Shown here piece after piece: positions 1 to 10,120 of a DNA stretch of 64,000 bases; position 1 is the first letter of the stretch; every line of letters begins with the position of its first letter. The DNA comes from Sanguinoderma infundibulare. Lineage: Eukaryota; Basidiomycota; Agaricomycetes; Polyporales; Polyporaceae. The stretch is from the NCBI GenBank assembly GCA_032821775.1, contig JAVLRN010000007.1, positions 372,001 through 436,000 on the forward strand, given 5' to 3'. The notes under the pieces are model-generated. The model made no database searches, was not told the origin of the DNA, and saw nothing but the letters and a program-made list of their open reading frames with translations. The position numbers and the translations under genes are program-made.

Positions 1-160
1 GTCCATCTGATAGTGCATATTATTACTATTCTAAAGATCCCTCTGTATATTAGTCCAATTTAGATGCAATTAGTTCAAATTAGTTCAAATTAGATTGGCA
101 ATACCTCCATTAGGTCATAGTTGTAGTGAATACATCAAATTAGCTTGGGAGGGTTTTCCT
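1..160. other. AT-rich flank with repeated ATTAG motifs
   Basis: No gene is seen. The stretch is AT-rich and repeats short words such as ATTAGTTCAAATTAG. A similar ATTAG-rich tract lies at 2140-2480 on the other side of the SDR relics, so both may be parts of one degraded element; no terminal repeats were found to prove it. Confidence 0.3.
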
Positions 161-642
161 GATGAGGAGAGTATGTACCAAACTTGGATGCGCAGTAGAA
201 CGAGCATGGGGGAACCCTAACAAGCCCTGCATAGGACAACATCTGGAGCAGCCGCCCTCCTTCTCCAGGAGGATTCATCTCATGGAAGCATTTGACCACT
301 TTCTTCGTGACTCTGACTGTGCTTCAGAAGTTGGTCTCTATCAAGGTATGCACTTTGCTCTCCTCCATTTCCTCAAATTCTCCAAAATCCTTGCATCCTG
401 CATTGTTGATGATGATGTCGATGTGGCTGAATGTGCTTTTGGCTTCATTGAAGGTGTCCACAATTTGCTGTGGCTGAGTGATGTCCAGGGCAAGTATGAG
501 AAGGCGTTTCTTGGGGTGTTGTTACTTGAGCTTGTTGAGGGTGCTCGGCTGACAGGTGGTTACGACAATGACCTCACCTTGGTCGAGGACGAGTTCTGCA
601 ATGGCACACTCTAAGCTGGTCGACGTTCCTGTGACTGGGAGA
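160..642 (-). pseudogene. Short-chain dehydrogenase/reductase (SDR), N-terminal two thirds, decayed
   Basis: On the minus strand the conceptual translation carries SDR landmarks in the right order: a degenerate nucleotide-binding start VTGTSTS (family TGxxxGxG), the NNAG motif (about 395-410), a serine-containing LSYAG segment, and an active-site YCASK motif (about 178-205) with catalytic Tyr and Lys kept. The family are NAD(P)-dependent oxidoreductases; the substrate cannot be told. The reading is broken by a TAA after the LNKLK segment and by a TGA after ETNF, and the C-terminal part is missing on this side, so it cannot make a normal enzyme of about 280 residues. A related fragment in the opposite orientation lies at 61560-62030, so this belongs to a duplicated family. 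Class assignment is firm; start and exon limits are uncertain. Confidence 0.6.
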
Positions 643-1594
643 ATTATGAGATGAGCACTCAGAGTATCATAGTAGGTAGATGGAGAATGTACTGAACCAG
701 ACTCTGGGATTGGCTGATACTGACATGGTGATGTGCTGAAGGTAGAGATGCAAGGTACATTGATGCCTTATAAGCACTTTAACATGACGCCCAATGAACC
801 TAGGTTCAGTGTAGGTTGACAACTCTTGAGATAAGGGCGAAGGCATGACAGAGGTCTTTGAACAGCAATTGAGTGTCACAAGTCCAAGGTTTGATTGACG
901 ATGAAAATGCTATGAGCCTTGTGCGACTATTGATAGCCTGTCTTTGAGGTGAACAGAGATTTAAGTTCACCACAAACTCACAAAGAGAGGCAGCTGTTCA
1001 CCTTGTTAGTCATGCCAAGGTCACTGTGTGGTTTCCTTCCATTTGAATCTGTCGATCACACCCTGCCGACCCACAAGGTCACGTCAGAATGCACGGCAGA
1101 CACACCACGACCACACAGATGATGAGCATTCATCTGTCAGAGTATCTGGTGGGACTAGCATGTACAGTATATGCATCGCAATCCAAAGGTGGCCTTGAAA
1201 AACCACATAGAGGGAATAAAATGCTGCAGCATTATGTTAGATATACAACAAACATTGCAAAGGATTTAAGGAAGGAATGTGGGGTGAACATTAGGCAGTG
1301 AAGGAGAGTATACACAACACTCATGTTCAGAGTATCAAACATTGACACTTGTTAGATCTTTCACCAGAGGTTCTCTGCCACAGTGTCGTCATAGTGGTCA
1401 ACCAGTGACTGCCTTCGAGACGTATCTCTGAAAGTTGTATTCAAAATCTCGAAAAAACGCGTCCAGGTCGGTTAGTTAGCTGACGTCAATAGGAGCCCCA
1501 GACGCTCAGGTGCCCTCGCCCAAGTGGTGCATCAGGGAGGCTCATTAGAGGACTGGGCTCCCATTGATGTAAGCTAGCTAACTGACCTGAACTT
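643..1594. other. No recognisable gene between two SDR relics
   Basis: Only short unrelated reading frames are present. No tRNA, LTR or terminal inverted repeat was seen. The two SDR pieces point away from each other across this interval, which suggests an inversion or an inserted segment; the related locus at 61 kb lacks most of this spacer. Confidence 0.4.
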
Positions 1595-2135
1595 ATGTTT
1601 TTGAGAAGGCCTATCTTTTTGAAAGCAGCTGAAATACAACTGCCAAGGTCAAGGAAGAATACAGGAAAATCGTACATCAACGTGCAGAGCACCGTGAGAT
1701 GTGTCGGAGGTAGGTGCCAGTCAGTGACGCCCACTTTGAAACACCGGGGAATCAAAATTTCAAAGAACTATAAATGCTGATGTGCTCCATCAGCGTGCCC
1801 GCACGATCGAGGAAATCCTGACTTATCTGGTGACAGTTCACTTGGAAGACAAGCATGCCAACATGCCCGAGATCCGAGCAAAAGATTCTGTCCAAGGTGA
1901 TAGTCGACAACAGTTCCAAGAGAAGTCGGCGATATGCGATGAACCTCAGCACTGGGGTAAAACTTAAAACCACTGCTAGAACCTGCCTATGCACAATGCC
2001 TATGAAGAGGGCAGAGGAATTTATTAAAGGGTTGCGGCAGAAGCTAAGAGACGACGAGCATGGCTTCAGCACGACAGGCCTACAGATAGTCCAACGTCAT
2101 CATCTCTGGAAAAACCTCCCCAGGCTAATTTGATG
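1595..2135 (+). pseudogene. SDR-associated 3' segment (duplicate of 60980-61590 and 54970-55310)
   Basis: This block reads RCVGGRCQSVTPTLKH followed by RTIEEILTYLVTVHLEDKH. The same two strings occur, in the same relative order, on the minus strand at about 61500-61330, and the second one again at 55300-55200. At the 61-kb copy the continuation PPPHFVFREDAIRSTKNK resembles the C-terminal tail of SDR enzymes (pattern PPLxxxxGxDAxxxxxxK), which is why it is called SDR-associated. In this copy the frame is lost after the EIRAK segment. The identity of the IEEILTYL segment itself is unknown. It could instead be a separate small gene next to the SDR. Confidence 0.35.
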
Positions 2136-2779
2136 GAAGTACCACTAAAAAGTAGGAATTAGTTCTAAATTAGAGGCATTAGTAAGTTAGGGCACATTAG
2201 CCATAAAGTAGACAGGTCCCCATTTTTTTTTGTTTTTATTAGAAGGATTAGGAATAAAGTAGCACTGCAGTAGTGCTCAAATATTATAATAGATCTATCA
2301 CCCAGCACAACTATGTATTAGTATTTAAGCAGGGCTATGTTAGATCTAATTATGCAATATTAGGCATTATTATACACTCCAATAGCAGAGGGTTTATTTC
2401 CTTACTAGCATTGATCATGTCACAACACCACCCACAAGGCCTTCAGCATTATAAAATGTCATTGTAAGATAGCCATAACTATGCCAAGCTAATAAAGTAG
2501 ATAAATGAGTGGGGATACTACTGAGGGAGCCAGATTATTAGAAAGTAATATGAAATGATTTTGGAGTATGTGGAGATGCCAGAAAAGGAATGCACAAAAC
2601 TATAATGAGAGACGACATGGAGATGCCAAAAAGGAAAGTGTCTAATGATGAAGAGAGACAGAGTTACACAGGCATGTCCTTGATGTTGAGGAGTGCCATG
2701 GCAGGCCCACGTACACCTGACAATGGCGCCATAACACCACTAACAAAAACTGGATAAGTCACTGACACATCAGCCAAGC
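2136..2779. other. AT-rich, gene-free stretch with ATTAG words
   Basis: From 2140 to 2480 the sequence is AT-rich with many ATTAG/TTAG words and a T9 run near 2224. Between 2560 and 2640 the phrase GGAGATGCCA-AAAAGGAA occurs twice. No coding sequence is supported. Confidence 0.3.
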
Positions 2780-4238
2780 ATTCACTTACGTAGCCCTAAG
2801 GTACATGTCATGCATGAGCTTGTGATACGCTGCAAGGTTCTCATCCTTGATGCGGTCAAGCACATCAATGTGTGACCGGTAGACATCCAGGAAGATATTC
2901 ATTCAGAAGTCTCCAGGCTGAGAATGAGAGGCCCGACAGTCTTCGAGCGATGCATGAATCTAAATGGTGACTGATGTTAGAAGCTGACATCACATAGCAG
3001 GAGTGAAGAGGAACATGGTGGTGTCATGCATGTCGACTGTGGTTGAGAAGCTCATCATGAATGTGCCCAGATCCTTGCCCATCCACATGTTGCGCACCAC
3101 GAACTCTGAGCCACACTCGAGGCTGAGAACCTCCGCAAAACTAAACATCATCGTCACTGCCTACACCACCCATATCAAACCAGAAAGCATAACTATGCAC
3201 CGCAGTGCCAACGAGGGCAAGCATGGCCGCCGGGATCTCCTTCTCCAGTGGTGCATCCAGCAATGATGACTTGAACTCCCTGGCAATCTCAAAGCCGAAG
3301 CTGGTCGACGTGCAGAACCACACCTTCTGAATGACCTTCGCAAAGATTGGCAGATAGTATGACATGTTGGCGTCAACTCTCTTCCTCTGCAAAAAGGTCA
3401 AGAGATAGGAAAACGGGACCACAACAATGCAAGATGTACCTTGTAGTCAAATGGATAAATATATCGCAACTCTTCCACCAGCCATGTGACCTTGTCAGAA
3501 TTGCCAGGATCGACATCGTAAACAGTCTGTACAAGGTTGTCCGTCACCTGCTTGACAATCCTTCGCATATTCGAAGCACGCTGCATGACCTAGATAGGAG
3601 GAAACTGTTAGTAAATGAAAAAATGGATGGATAAAACAATCTACAAGCGCTGCGAGGTGTTCACCGTAGTCTTCATCCTTTACCAACCGCGACTCTATGT
3701 CCTTGTACTTGAACCTCCTCGCAGACTTGAGAAGAGCACGATCAGCGTAATCCCTTGATACTGCAGGCCCATCAGGGAAGGCTTTCCTGAGGCAGAGCAT
3801 TAGCAGGTAGATCTTGATGGCTGCAGATGTGAAAGTCTGGATGCGTGAAAACTGTCTGGTGAGCTTAAACCTCCCGCCATCTGAAAAGACGAGGTCGATC
3901 CAGTGATCTTCATTATCAAGCTCATCGGGGTTCACATCGCTATCCTCCGGATCTGGCTGCACTGCTTGGCCCTTTGCGACCGTGCAGTACGAGACATGTA
4001 AGTAAGAGGAAGTGCACCACGAGGAAGCATATGGACCTTGTGCCGCTTGGCAGGTGCCTTGGCAGGGGCTGCGTCTGCCCATTCAGGATCCTGGAATGTG
4101 GTTATGAGTAGAATACCAGTGCAACCTCAAGCAGGACCCTGTCGCCATCCAGCGTATCCATAAAGCAGCTAAGGTTGATCTCTCGTCCACGACACAGATG
4201 GAGATCAACCTCCCCTTCATCATGGCCGACACAACCGG
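2780..4238 (-). CDS. DUF6532-domain protein, 3' part (gene split by copia element)
   Basis: Minus-strand exons join by good GT-AG introns. Landmarks in order: acidic linker [18 protein letters not shown]; core [19 protein letters not shown]; an intron at about 3604-3644; YIYPFDYK; an intron at about 3386-3440; [34 protein letters not shown]; and a tail [19 protein letters not shown] near 2790-2900. This matches the fungal DUF6532 family as I know it; the molecular function is unknown. The 5' part of the same gene lies beyond the retrotransposon, at 10121-11950. The copia insertion sits just upstream of this half, in or beside an intron. The short stretch between the AVHS exon and the tail contains stops unless another intron is assumed, so whether the gene was functional before insertion is not certain. 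Confidence 0.6.
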
Positions 4239-4588
4239 TGTTGAATGCACATAGTCCAGCACAGCGTGCATGGCATAGCTGCGTATTTTGATATCGGCAC
4301 AGCCCGATATCACATCCATTGCACAGGCGCTGTATAGCCGCCGCACATGATAGTCTCATGTGATGCCATACCTTGTATCCTGGTATGGCATGTCTTGTAC
4401 TGTATAGCCTTAGTAATGCAGTATGCTCTGTAGTATATATATGGCCCCTATTGGCCCTAATATCAACAGTTCTTCTACTCTTCTCCTCACTTGCCTCTAC
4501 AGCCTCTTTACCTCTCTAGCCAGGTGAGTATGTGTGACTGCTGTGTCTAGTTGCACCCCACAGTGGGCAACCCCCACTGTGCTCCACA
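4239..4588 (+). repeat. Copia 5' LTR
   Basis: 350 bp starting TGTTGAATGC and ending GCTCCACA. It is matched end to end by 9771-10120. A TATATATATGG stretch near 4433-4444 is a plausible TATA region, with the R region expected downstream. Confidence 0.92.
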
Positions 4589-4603
4589 GGTTATGAGCCC
4601 TGG
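4589..4603 (+). promoter_or_regulatory. Copia primer-binding site complementary to initiator tRNA-Met anticodon arm
   Basis: The bases right after the 5' LTR are GGTTATGAGCCCTGG. The reverse complement, CCAGGGCTCATAACC, contains the CAT anticodon and reads like the anticodon stem-loop of eukaryotic initiator tRNA-Met. Priming from a tRNA half is established for Drosophila copia, so the same mode is inferred here. Confidence 0.65.
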
Positions 4604-4934
4604 TCGACGTTGTGGATACTGCGCCGCTCGCTGCTGGCTGCGTTCCACTCCTCACCAGCTCACCTGGTGTTTTTACATGTTTATCATCTATCCCTTGTCG
4701 CCATTATGGCAGACTATCCATGTGTTGGATCAGGCGTGATCATACGCTGCTGGCCACACATGATGGTGGCTTGGATGTGGCGCGATCTTTGTTATCGCTG
4801 CCTGCCAATGCCACAAGAGGGGGAACCTATATCGGTATACGCTTCCAGCATTCCTCTCTTCTCTTTGATCGTTGTTCAGAATGATGACTAACTAGTCTCT
4901 TCTGTCCAGACTTCAAACCATCTTATCGATTGCC

Positions 4935-6842
4935 ATGTCGAAGGACCTCGTTAACGCCATTCCTCTCCTCACCGGCCCCAACTACCTTGTATGAGTGAAA
5001 ATGCAGGCTTTCCTCCAGTCCAAGAGTTGTTGGGTCAAACCGATGACTAGGACCAAGCCCGCTACCACCGCCGATCAGGACGAGATTGACAAGTGGGATG
5101 AGGACGACTCCTCTGCTCGAGGCAACATCCGTCTCCGTGTTGATGATGCCATTGGCACCGCAATCGAGTCCAAGACCACCGCCAAGGAGGTCTGGGACCA
5201 CCTCAAGGACACCTACGGCAAGCCTGGCATCCCGGTCGTCTACCAGGACTTCCGCACTGCCATGGGCATCACCATCCCTGCTGACAGCAACCCCATCCCA
5301 GCGATGGACAAGCTCCGTGCTCACTTCCAAACCCTCGAGACCAATGAGTTCACCGTCGCCGAGCACATCAACGGGATGATCCTCCTCTCGAAGCTCCCAC
5401 CAGCGATGGACCCTGTCATCCAGGTCTACATCTCAGGGATCACTGGCACAGCGGCAAACCCTGCCGAGCACCAGGTGACCTTCGATGAAGTACACAACCG
5501 TGTAATCATGCACTGGGAGCAGCGCCAGGGGCGCCACCAGCAGAAGCCGTGCGACAGCACAACCAAGATCTCAGCGGTCAAGTGCAAGCTGCAAGACCCT
5601 ACCTTCCACCAGCAGCAGCACCCGCAAGGGCAGCAGCAGCAGCAGCAGTGCCCACATGGGCAGCAGCACCAGCAGCAGTGCCCTCAGGGGCAGCAGCAGC
5701 AAGGCCAAGGCCATCGTGGTCACTGCGGAGGATGCAGCCGTTTCCAGCAGCACCAAGGTGCGCACCAGCATGCCCACATCGCACACGTTGCTGAACTCCC
5801 CACCATCACCAAGGGTATGCTGCCACACTTGGAGGACCCGCGCGTGCTCCTGCACAAGCCCGTCCGTGTGGAGACCGGCCCCAACCACCAGTACCCTGCG
5901 CTCACATGTGCATTCACCCTTGCAACACAGTTAGGCATGGAGCCGACCGTTGAGCACATCAAGATGCTCGAGGTGCTCGTCATGGCCAGCGACCAATACA
6001 GCTGCGTCAATGAGGATGCCCTCAAGGACCCCATCCCGACGCCGGTGACAGAGCTGCACTCAATGCGCTCATTGCCAGAATCCTCTACGACGTTCAGCGC
6101 AGACTCCCTACGCACCAGCCCGGACGTGTCGCGCAGCCCAATGCCCTTTGCGGGCCCCAGCAGCACGCGGATCGTCGAAGTGGACAGCGACGAGGACACG
6201 GACTGCGAGGACCGCGAGCCCAAGCGCCGCCGGTGCACCCTCAGGGAACACATCAGGCCGCACCTCAGGGAGCGCATAGGCGCGGTCGCCGAGGATGTGG
6301 ACATAGAGGACACCATGTCCCTCAGGCTCAGCAGTGAAGATGAGCAGGACAACAACGTCGAGGAGTTCTTCGATCGTCAATGGTCAGTCCCTTCCCCACT
6401 ACACCATGAGTTGTATGCTGACTGCACGCCTAAATTGGCAGTGACTAGTATCGCAAGACCCTCTCATCATGTAGTATCATCGTGCGTACCTGTAGCTACA
6501 CCTGTATTACAAGTGGCTACAGAAGATAATACATGTATTCACTGCTCTACATGTGCAGCGTGCGCGAAATATAAGGGAAAAGTGAAATCAATTGTCAATA
6601 ACGACCTTTGGATGCTCAACTCAGGAGCGTCCATGCATTTCACTTATTCTATGGGTGATTTTGCCAATTTCCACTACTACAAGACCAAACTGCCACTCAA
6701 CACTGCTGATGGCATAACTTATATGACTGGCGAAGGCACTGTTTTCCTATTACTGGAAACAGGTGGAACGTTAAGGCTGAAAAATGTTGCCTTTGTTCCT
6801 AATCTCACCAACAAACTCATTTCTATGGGTGCTCTTCTGTGA
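4935..6842 (+). pseudogene. Copia gag-protease region (broken)
   Basis: The likely start is the ATG at 4935 (MSKDLVNAIPLLTGPNYLV), followed at 4992-4994 by a TGA where the family normally has Trp. Reading is open again from 4995. The first 200 residues resemble the UBN2-type Gag of copia elements (KEVWDHLKDTYGK, HFQTLETNEFTVAEHI). A Gln/His-rich stretch follows (5610-5710). The protease region ends the frame: NDLWMLNSGASMHFT, where the catalytic motif is normally DSGAS; Asp is replaced by Asn at 6618-6620, expected to kill activity. No CCHC knuckle was recognised. The frame stops with TGA at 6840-6842 and resumes at once with the integrase region. All three defects are consistent with G-to-A or C-to-T changes. 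Confidence 0.8.
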
Positions 6843-6848
6843 GATGGG

Positions 6849-8171
6849 ATGTCGGCGCGTGCTACTACTGCCAAAATCTCGCTCTACTGCAATAATGAGC
6901 GCGTTGTTTCTTTTGAACTGCGCAATGTTGGTGATATAATTTATGTTATTTATGCGCAGCCTGTACAGGCGCGAAACATGGTTGCACTGAAAGGCATAGA
7001 TCATGAAACTCTCCACCGCCACTTAGGTCATCCTTCTGACGATGTGTTGAGACACCTTCGGAAACACACTGAGAAGTGTCCAATTGTCAAGACTCCCAAA
7101 AAGGACTCGATTTGCCGTGGATGTGCTGAAGGCAAAATGCTGTCACAATCTCACCCGATTGACAATTGGCGTGCATCCCGACCTTTTGAGCTTATCCATG
7201 TTGATCTGAAATCTTTCCCTGTGCTGTTGTATCACAAGTACCAGCATGCAATCCTACTCTATGATGATTACTCATCGTATGTGTGGGCGATTTGCCTTCG
7301 CACCAAAGATAATGCACTGCAGGCCACACAACAATGGTTCTCATATGTCAAAATGCAGTTCAATGCAAAAGTAATCAAGTGGAAATCAGATTCTGGAGGC
7401 GAACTCAAATCACATGCCTTCAACAACATGCTCAAAGACAGAGGCATCGAGATCATACCTAGCGCGCCTCATATTCATCAACAGAATGGCCATGCTGAGC
7501 AAATCATTCGTATGCTCATGGACAAGAGTGAGGCAATGCGGCATGATGCCTGCATCCCTCAATCTTGGTGGGAATTCTCCTTCAAACATGCAGCGCACCT
7601 GTACAACAGGACACCTATTCGTCGCCTTGAATGGCGGACACCTTATGAACTTTTGAATGGTACCAAGCCAGACATCAGTCACCTACGCATATTCGGTTGT
7701 GGTGCATATGTCTTTTTGCCCCCCGAAGTCCGCAAGAATAAATTATCGCCCAAATCTGAGCTGATGATTTATCTTGGTGTCGGTGCTGGTAACCACAATC
7801 ATAAGTTTATGCGCTCACCAAACAACATCATCTTCACAGCTGCTCAAGCACTATTTGACGAAAGTTTGTTTCCAAAATGCACACATGAAAAAAAGCGACA
7901 TGGGCAGCAGAGTGCGCCCAAACCAGTTGAACCTGCGGACCAGGCAACTACTCCTTCTTTACTCCCTGATGATGATGAAGAGCAATGTCGTCCTCCCAGA
8001 AAACCTTCCACAAAGGGCAAGGGAAATGCGCAAGGCCAAGTGCATGCACCAGCTCCGGCTGTACCCCCTGTACCTCCTCAACCTCGCACACAGTGTGGAG
8101 GAGATGTACCAGTAGTGCAACACCCTCTGCCGCTGCAACCTCCTCTGGTTGAACAGCCAGTCGCACCATGA
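6849..8171 (+). pseudogene. Copia integrase region
   Basis: The frame contains the GAG-pre-integrase/zinc-binding segment HETLHRHLGHPS...CRGCAEGK and the integrase core with its acidic triad in context: HVDLKSFPV (first Asp), KSDSGGELKSH (second Asp) and HQQNGHAEQIIR (Glu). After the core come the conserved copia segments YNRTPIRRLEWRTPYE and LRIFGCGAYVFLPPE. The enzyme would insert the cDNA into the chromosome. It continues the gag-protease frame of a single polyprotein and is separated from it by the TGA at 6840-6842 and from the RT part by a TGA at 8169-8171 that looks like a decayed CGA. Catalytic residues appear intact in this domain. Confidence 0.85.
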
Positions 8172-8177
8172 CGGTCT

Positions 8178-9132
8178 GTGAGGGAGCAGAATGTACCAGT
8201 TCGCGAAGGTAATGTCTATGGTGAATCACGTCACCCTACGGACATTTTTAAGGATGTTAAGAAATGGGGATCGTGGAAGAGCTTGGTTGGCGAGATACCG
8301 AGTTGCTCTCGGACTGCACCACCTTCAAGGGATGAGCAGGTTCCCGGACCTAGCCATGCCCGATCACTTCCACAATCACATGATAGATCCGCTGTATGCA
8401 GACCACCCGTTCCACTTCCACCTTCGATGCGCATGCACAGGGAATCAACCCCTGTAATCTCGTCTAGTGGTAGCGACGATGATGATGAGGAAGAGGAGGA
8501 CTTGGGCTCAGACCCAATACCTATACCTGCAGAACCCCTGCCTCAACCTCAGTCGGCCGCTCCTAGTCCAGATCGCTCAGATTCCGACAATGACAATGAT
8601 GATGATGACGACAAGGATGAAGACGAAGATGAATATGAATCAGAAGAAGAGTCGTCAGGTCACTCGTCAGAAGAAGTCAAAGGTGTCTTGCGTGCCTCTA
8701 GAATTGATGTGGCAAAACTATGCCGGGAAGGGGGAGCTAGTCTCATCCAATACCTTATCGCAAAGGCAATTCCACCAGATGAGGGGGAAAAAGTCTCACT
8801 GCCCAATGTGCGCGAGTGGACTTATTGTGATATTGCCAGTCTACCAAAGGCTGAGCAAAAGGAGTGGTTTACTGCTTGCCGCAAAGAATTAGAGGCCCTT
8901 CACAGGCACGACATTTATGACTTGGTCGACCGTCCGAAAGGACGCAAGGTCGTGAAAAACCGCTGGGTATTTGACGTCAAAACTGACGGTCGCAAGAAAG
9001 CCAGACTTGTAGCGAAAGGCTTCTCCCAGGTCGAAGGCGAAGACTTTGACAAGATATTCTCTCCAGTTGTCCGCTTCGAGACAGTCCGTCTCATCATGGC
9101 TCTTGCAGCACTCGAAGACTGGCACACTGGCA
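8178..9132 (+). pseudogene. Copia linker and N-terminal stub of reverse transcriptase
   Basis: After a Pro- and acid-rich linker (runs of Asp/Glu at 8470-8660) the conserved entry to copia reverse transcriptase is seen: [51 protein letters not shown] and [20 protein letters not shown]. The sequence then jumps, within a few bases of 9130, straight into the C-terminal RNase H region in another frame. The palm and the YVDD catalytic box are absent. The element therefore cannot make its own reverse transcriptase. Confidence 0.85.
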
Positions 9133-9720
9133 CAGTACGCCGCAAACCCAACCGAGGATCATCTCAGCAAGGCACTCCACATTTGCCGCTACCTCATCGG
9201 TACCAAGAACTACACCTTGGTTTACAATGGCGATTCTCAACTTGGCTTAATTGCCACAACCGACAGTGACTGGGCTTCAGACCCACACTCTCGACGATCG
9301 CAAACCGGCTTCATGCTGAAGTTAGTGAACTGCGCAATCTCGTGGGTTTCACGTGCGCAGAAGACCATTGCTCTTTCCTCTACTGAGGCTGAGTACATGG
9401 CAATGAGCGACTGTAGTCGCCAAATAGTCTGGGTTCACAACTTGCTTGCTGAACTTGGCTATAACCTCAGTCGCATACCATTATCTGGAGATAATCAAGG
9501 CTCCATACACATCGGACAAAATGCTGTCACGGAAGCACGGTCGAAGCACATTGACATCCATTACCATTATGTTCGAGAAGTGTACGATCGAGGTATCACC
9601 GACATATTCTATGTTGAAGGGACTAATAATCCCGCTGATATTTTTACCAAGAATTTGGGCACCGTGAAGTTCCACCACTTCCATCCCCATCTTGGTTTAC
9701 ATTTTCCTAAGGCAGCTTAA
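9133..9720 (+). pseudogene. Copia RNase H C-terminal region
   Basis: From about 9140 the frame reads [90 protein letters not shown] and NNPADIFTKNL, which is the standard C-terminal run of copia RNase H. The SSTEAEYMA and DNQ acidic positions are kept. It has no upstream reverse transcriptase because of the deletion at about 9130, and it ends at 9720, about 50 bp before the 3' LTR, which is usual for the family. Confidence 0.88.
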
Positions 9721-9759
9721 AGCGCCATATCCGCTTGCATACTTGCGAGTGCGTACTTA

Positions 9760-9770
9760 GCGAGGGGGAG
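9760..9770 (+). promoter_or_regulatory. Copia polypurine tract
   Basis: GCGAGGGGGAG lies directly against the first base of the 3' LTR, the place where plus-strand DNA synthesis is primed. Confidence 0.8.
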
Positions 9771-10120
9771 TGTTGAATGTGCATAGCCCAGCACAGCGTG
9801 CATGGCATAGCTGTGTATCTTGATATCAGCACAGCCTGATATCACATCCATTGCACAGGCGCTGTATAGCCGCCGCACATGATAGTCTCATGTGATGCCA
9901 TACCTTGTATCCCAGTATGGCATGTCTTGTACTGTATAGCCTTAGTAATGCAGTACACTCTGTAGTATATATATGGCCCCTATTGGCCCTAATATCAACA
10001 GTTCTTCTACTCTTCTCCTCACTTGCCTCTACAGCCTCTTTACCTCTCTAGCCAGGTGAGTATGTGTGACTGCTGTGTCTAGTTGCACCCCACAGTGGGC
10101 AACCCCCACTGTGCTCCACA
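9771..10120 (+). repeat. Copia 3' LTR
   Basis: 350 bp, same ends as the 5' LTR. The differences noted by eye (for example TGCACATAGTCC versus TGTGCATAGCCC) are all transitions. Confidence 0.92.

Larger units (their letters stand above)
4239..10120 (+). mobile_element. Ty1/copia-type LTR retrotransposon, 5.9 kb, internally deleted
   Basis: Two 350-bp LTRs bracket, in order, gag, protease, integrase, a reverse-transcriptase stub and RNase H, which is the copia (Pseudoviridae-type) order because integrase precedes RT. The LTRs begin TGTTGAATG and end CCACA. Left flank ACCGG (4234-4238) and right flank ACTGG (10121-10125) fit a 5-bp target duplication with one transition. A primer-binding site follows the 5' LTR and a GCGAGGGGGAG polypurine tract precedes the 3' LTR. 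The LTRs differ at about 11 sites by eye, all transitions, so insertion is not very recent. The RT palm is missing and several stops are present, so the copy is non-autonomous. It interrupts a DUF6532 gene. Confidence 0.92.

Noticed and set aside
162..614. 150-codon plus-strand open frame
   Set aside because: The minus strand shows NNAG and YCASK of an SDR at the same place, so the plus frame is a chance opening.
5600..5710. CAG/CAC-rich stretch as a microsatellite of separate interest
   Set aside because: It encodes an uninterrupted Gln/His-rich linker of Gag. Such linkers are common and the repeat is not a clean microsatellite.
5720..6355. 211-codon minus-strand open frame
   Set aside because: Complement of the copia gag region; Ser/Arg-rich without motif.
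6840..8171. Programmed stop readthrough or frameshifting in the copia polyprotein
   Set aside because: There are several TGA codons at unrelated places, including inside gag after 19 codons, plus a large RT deletion. Mutational decay explains them better than recoding.
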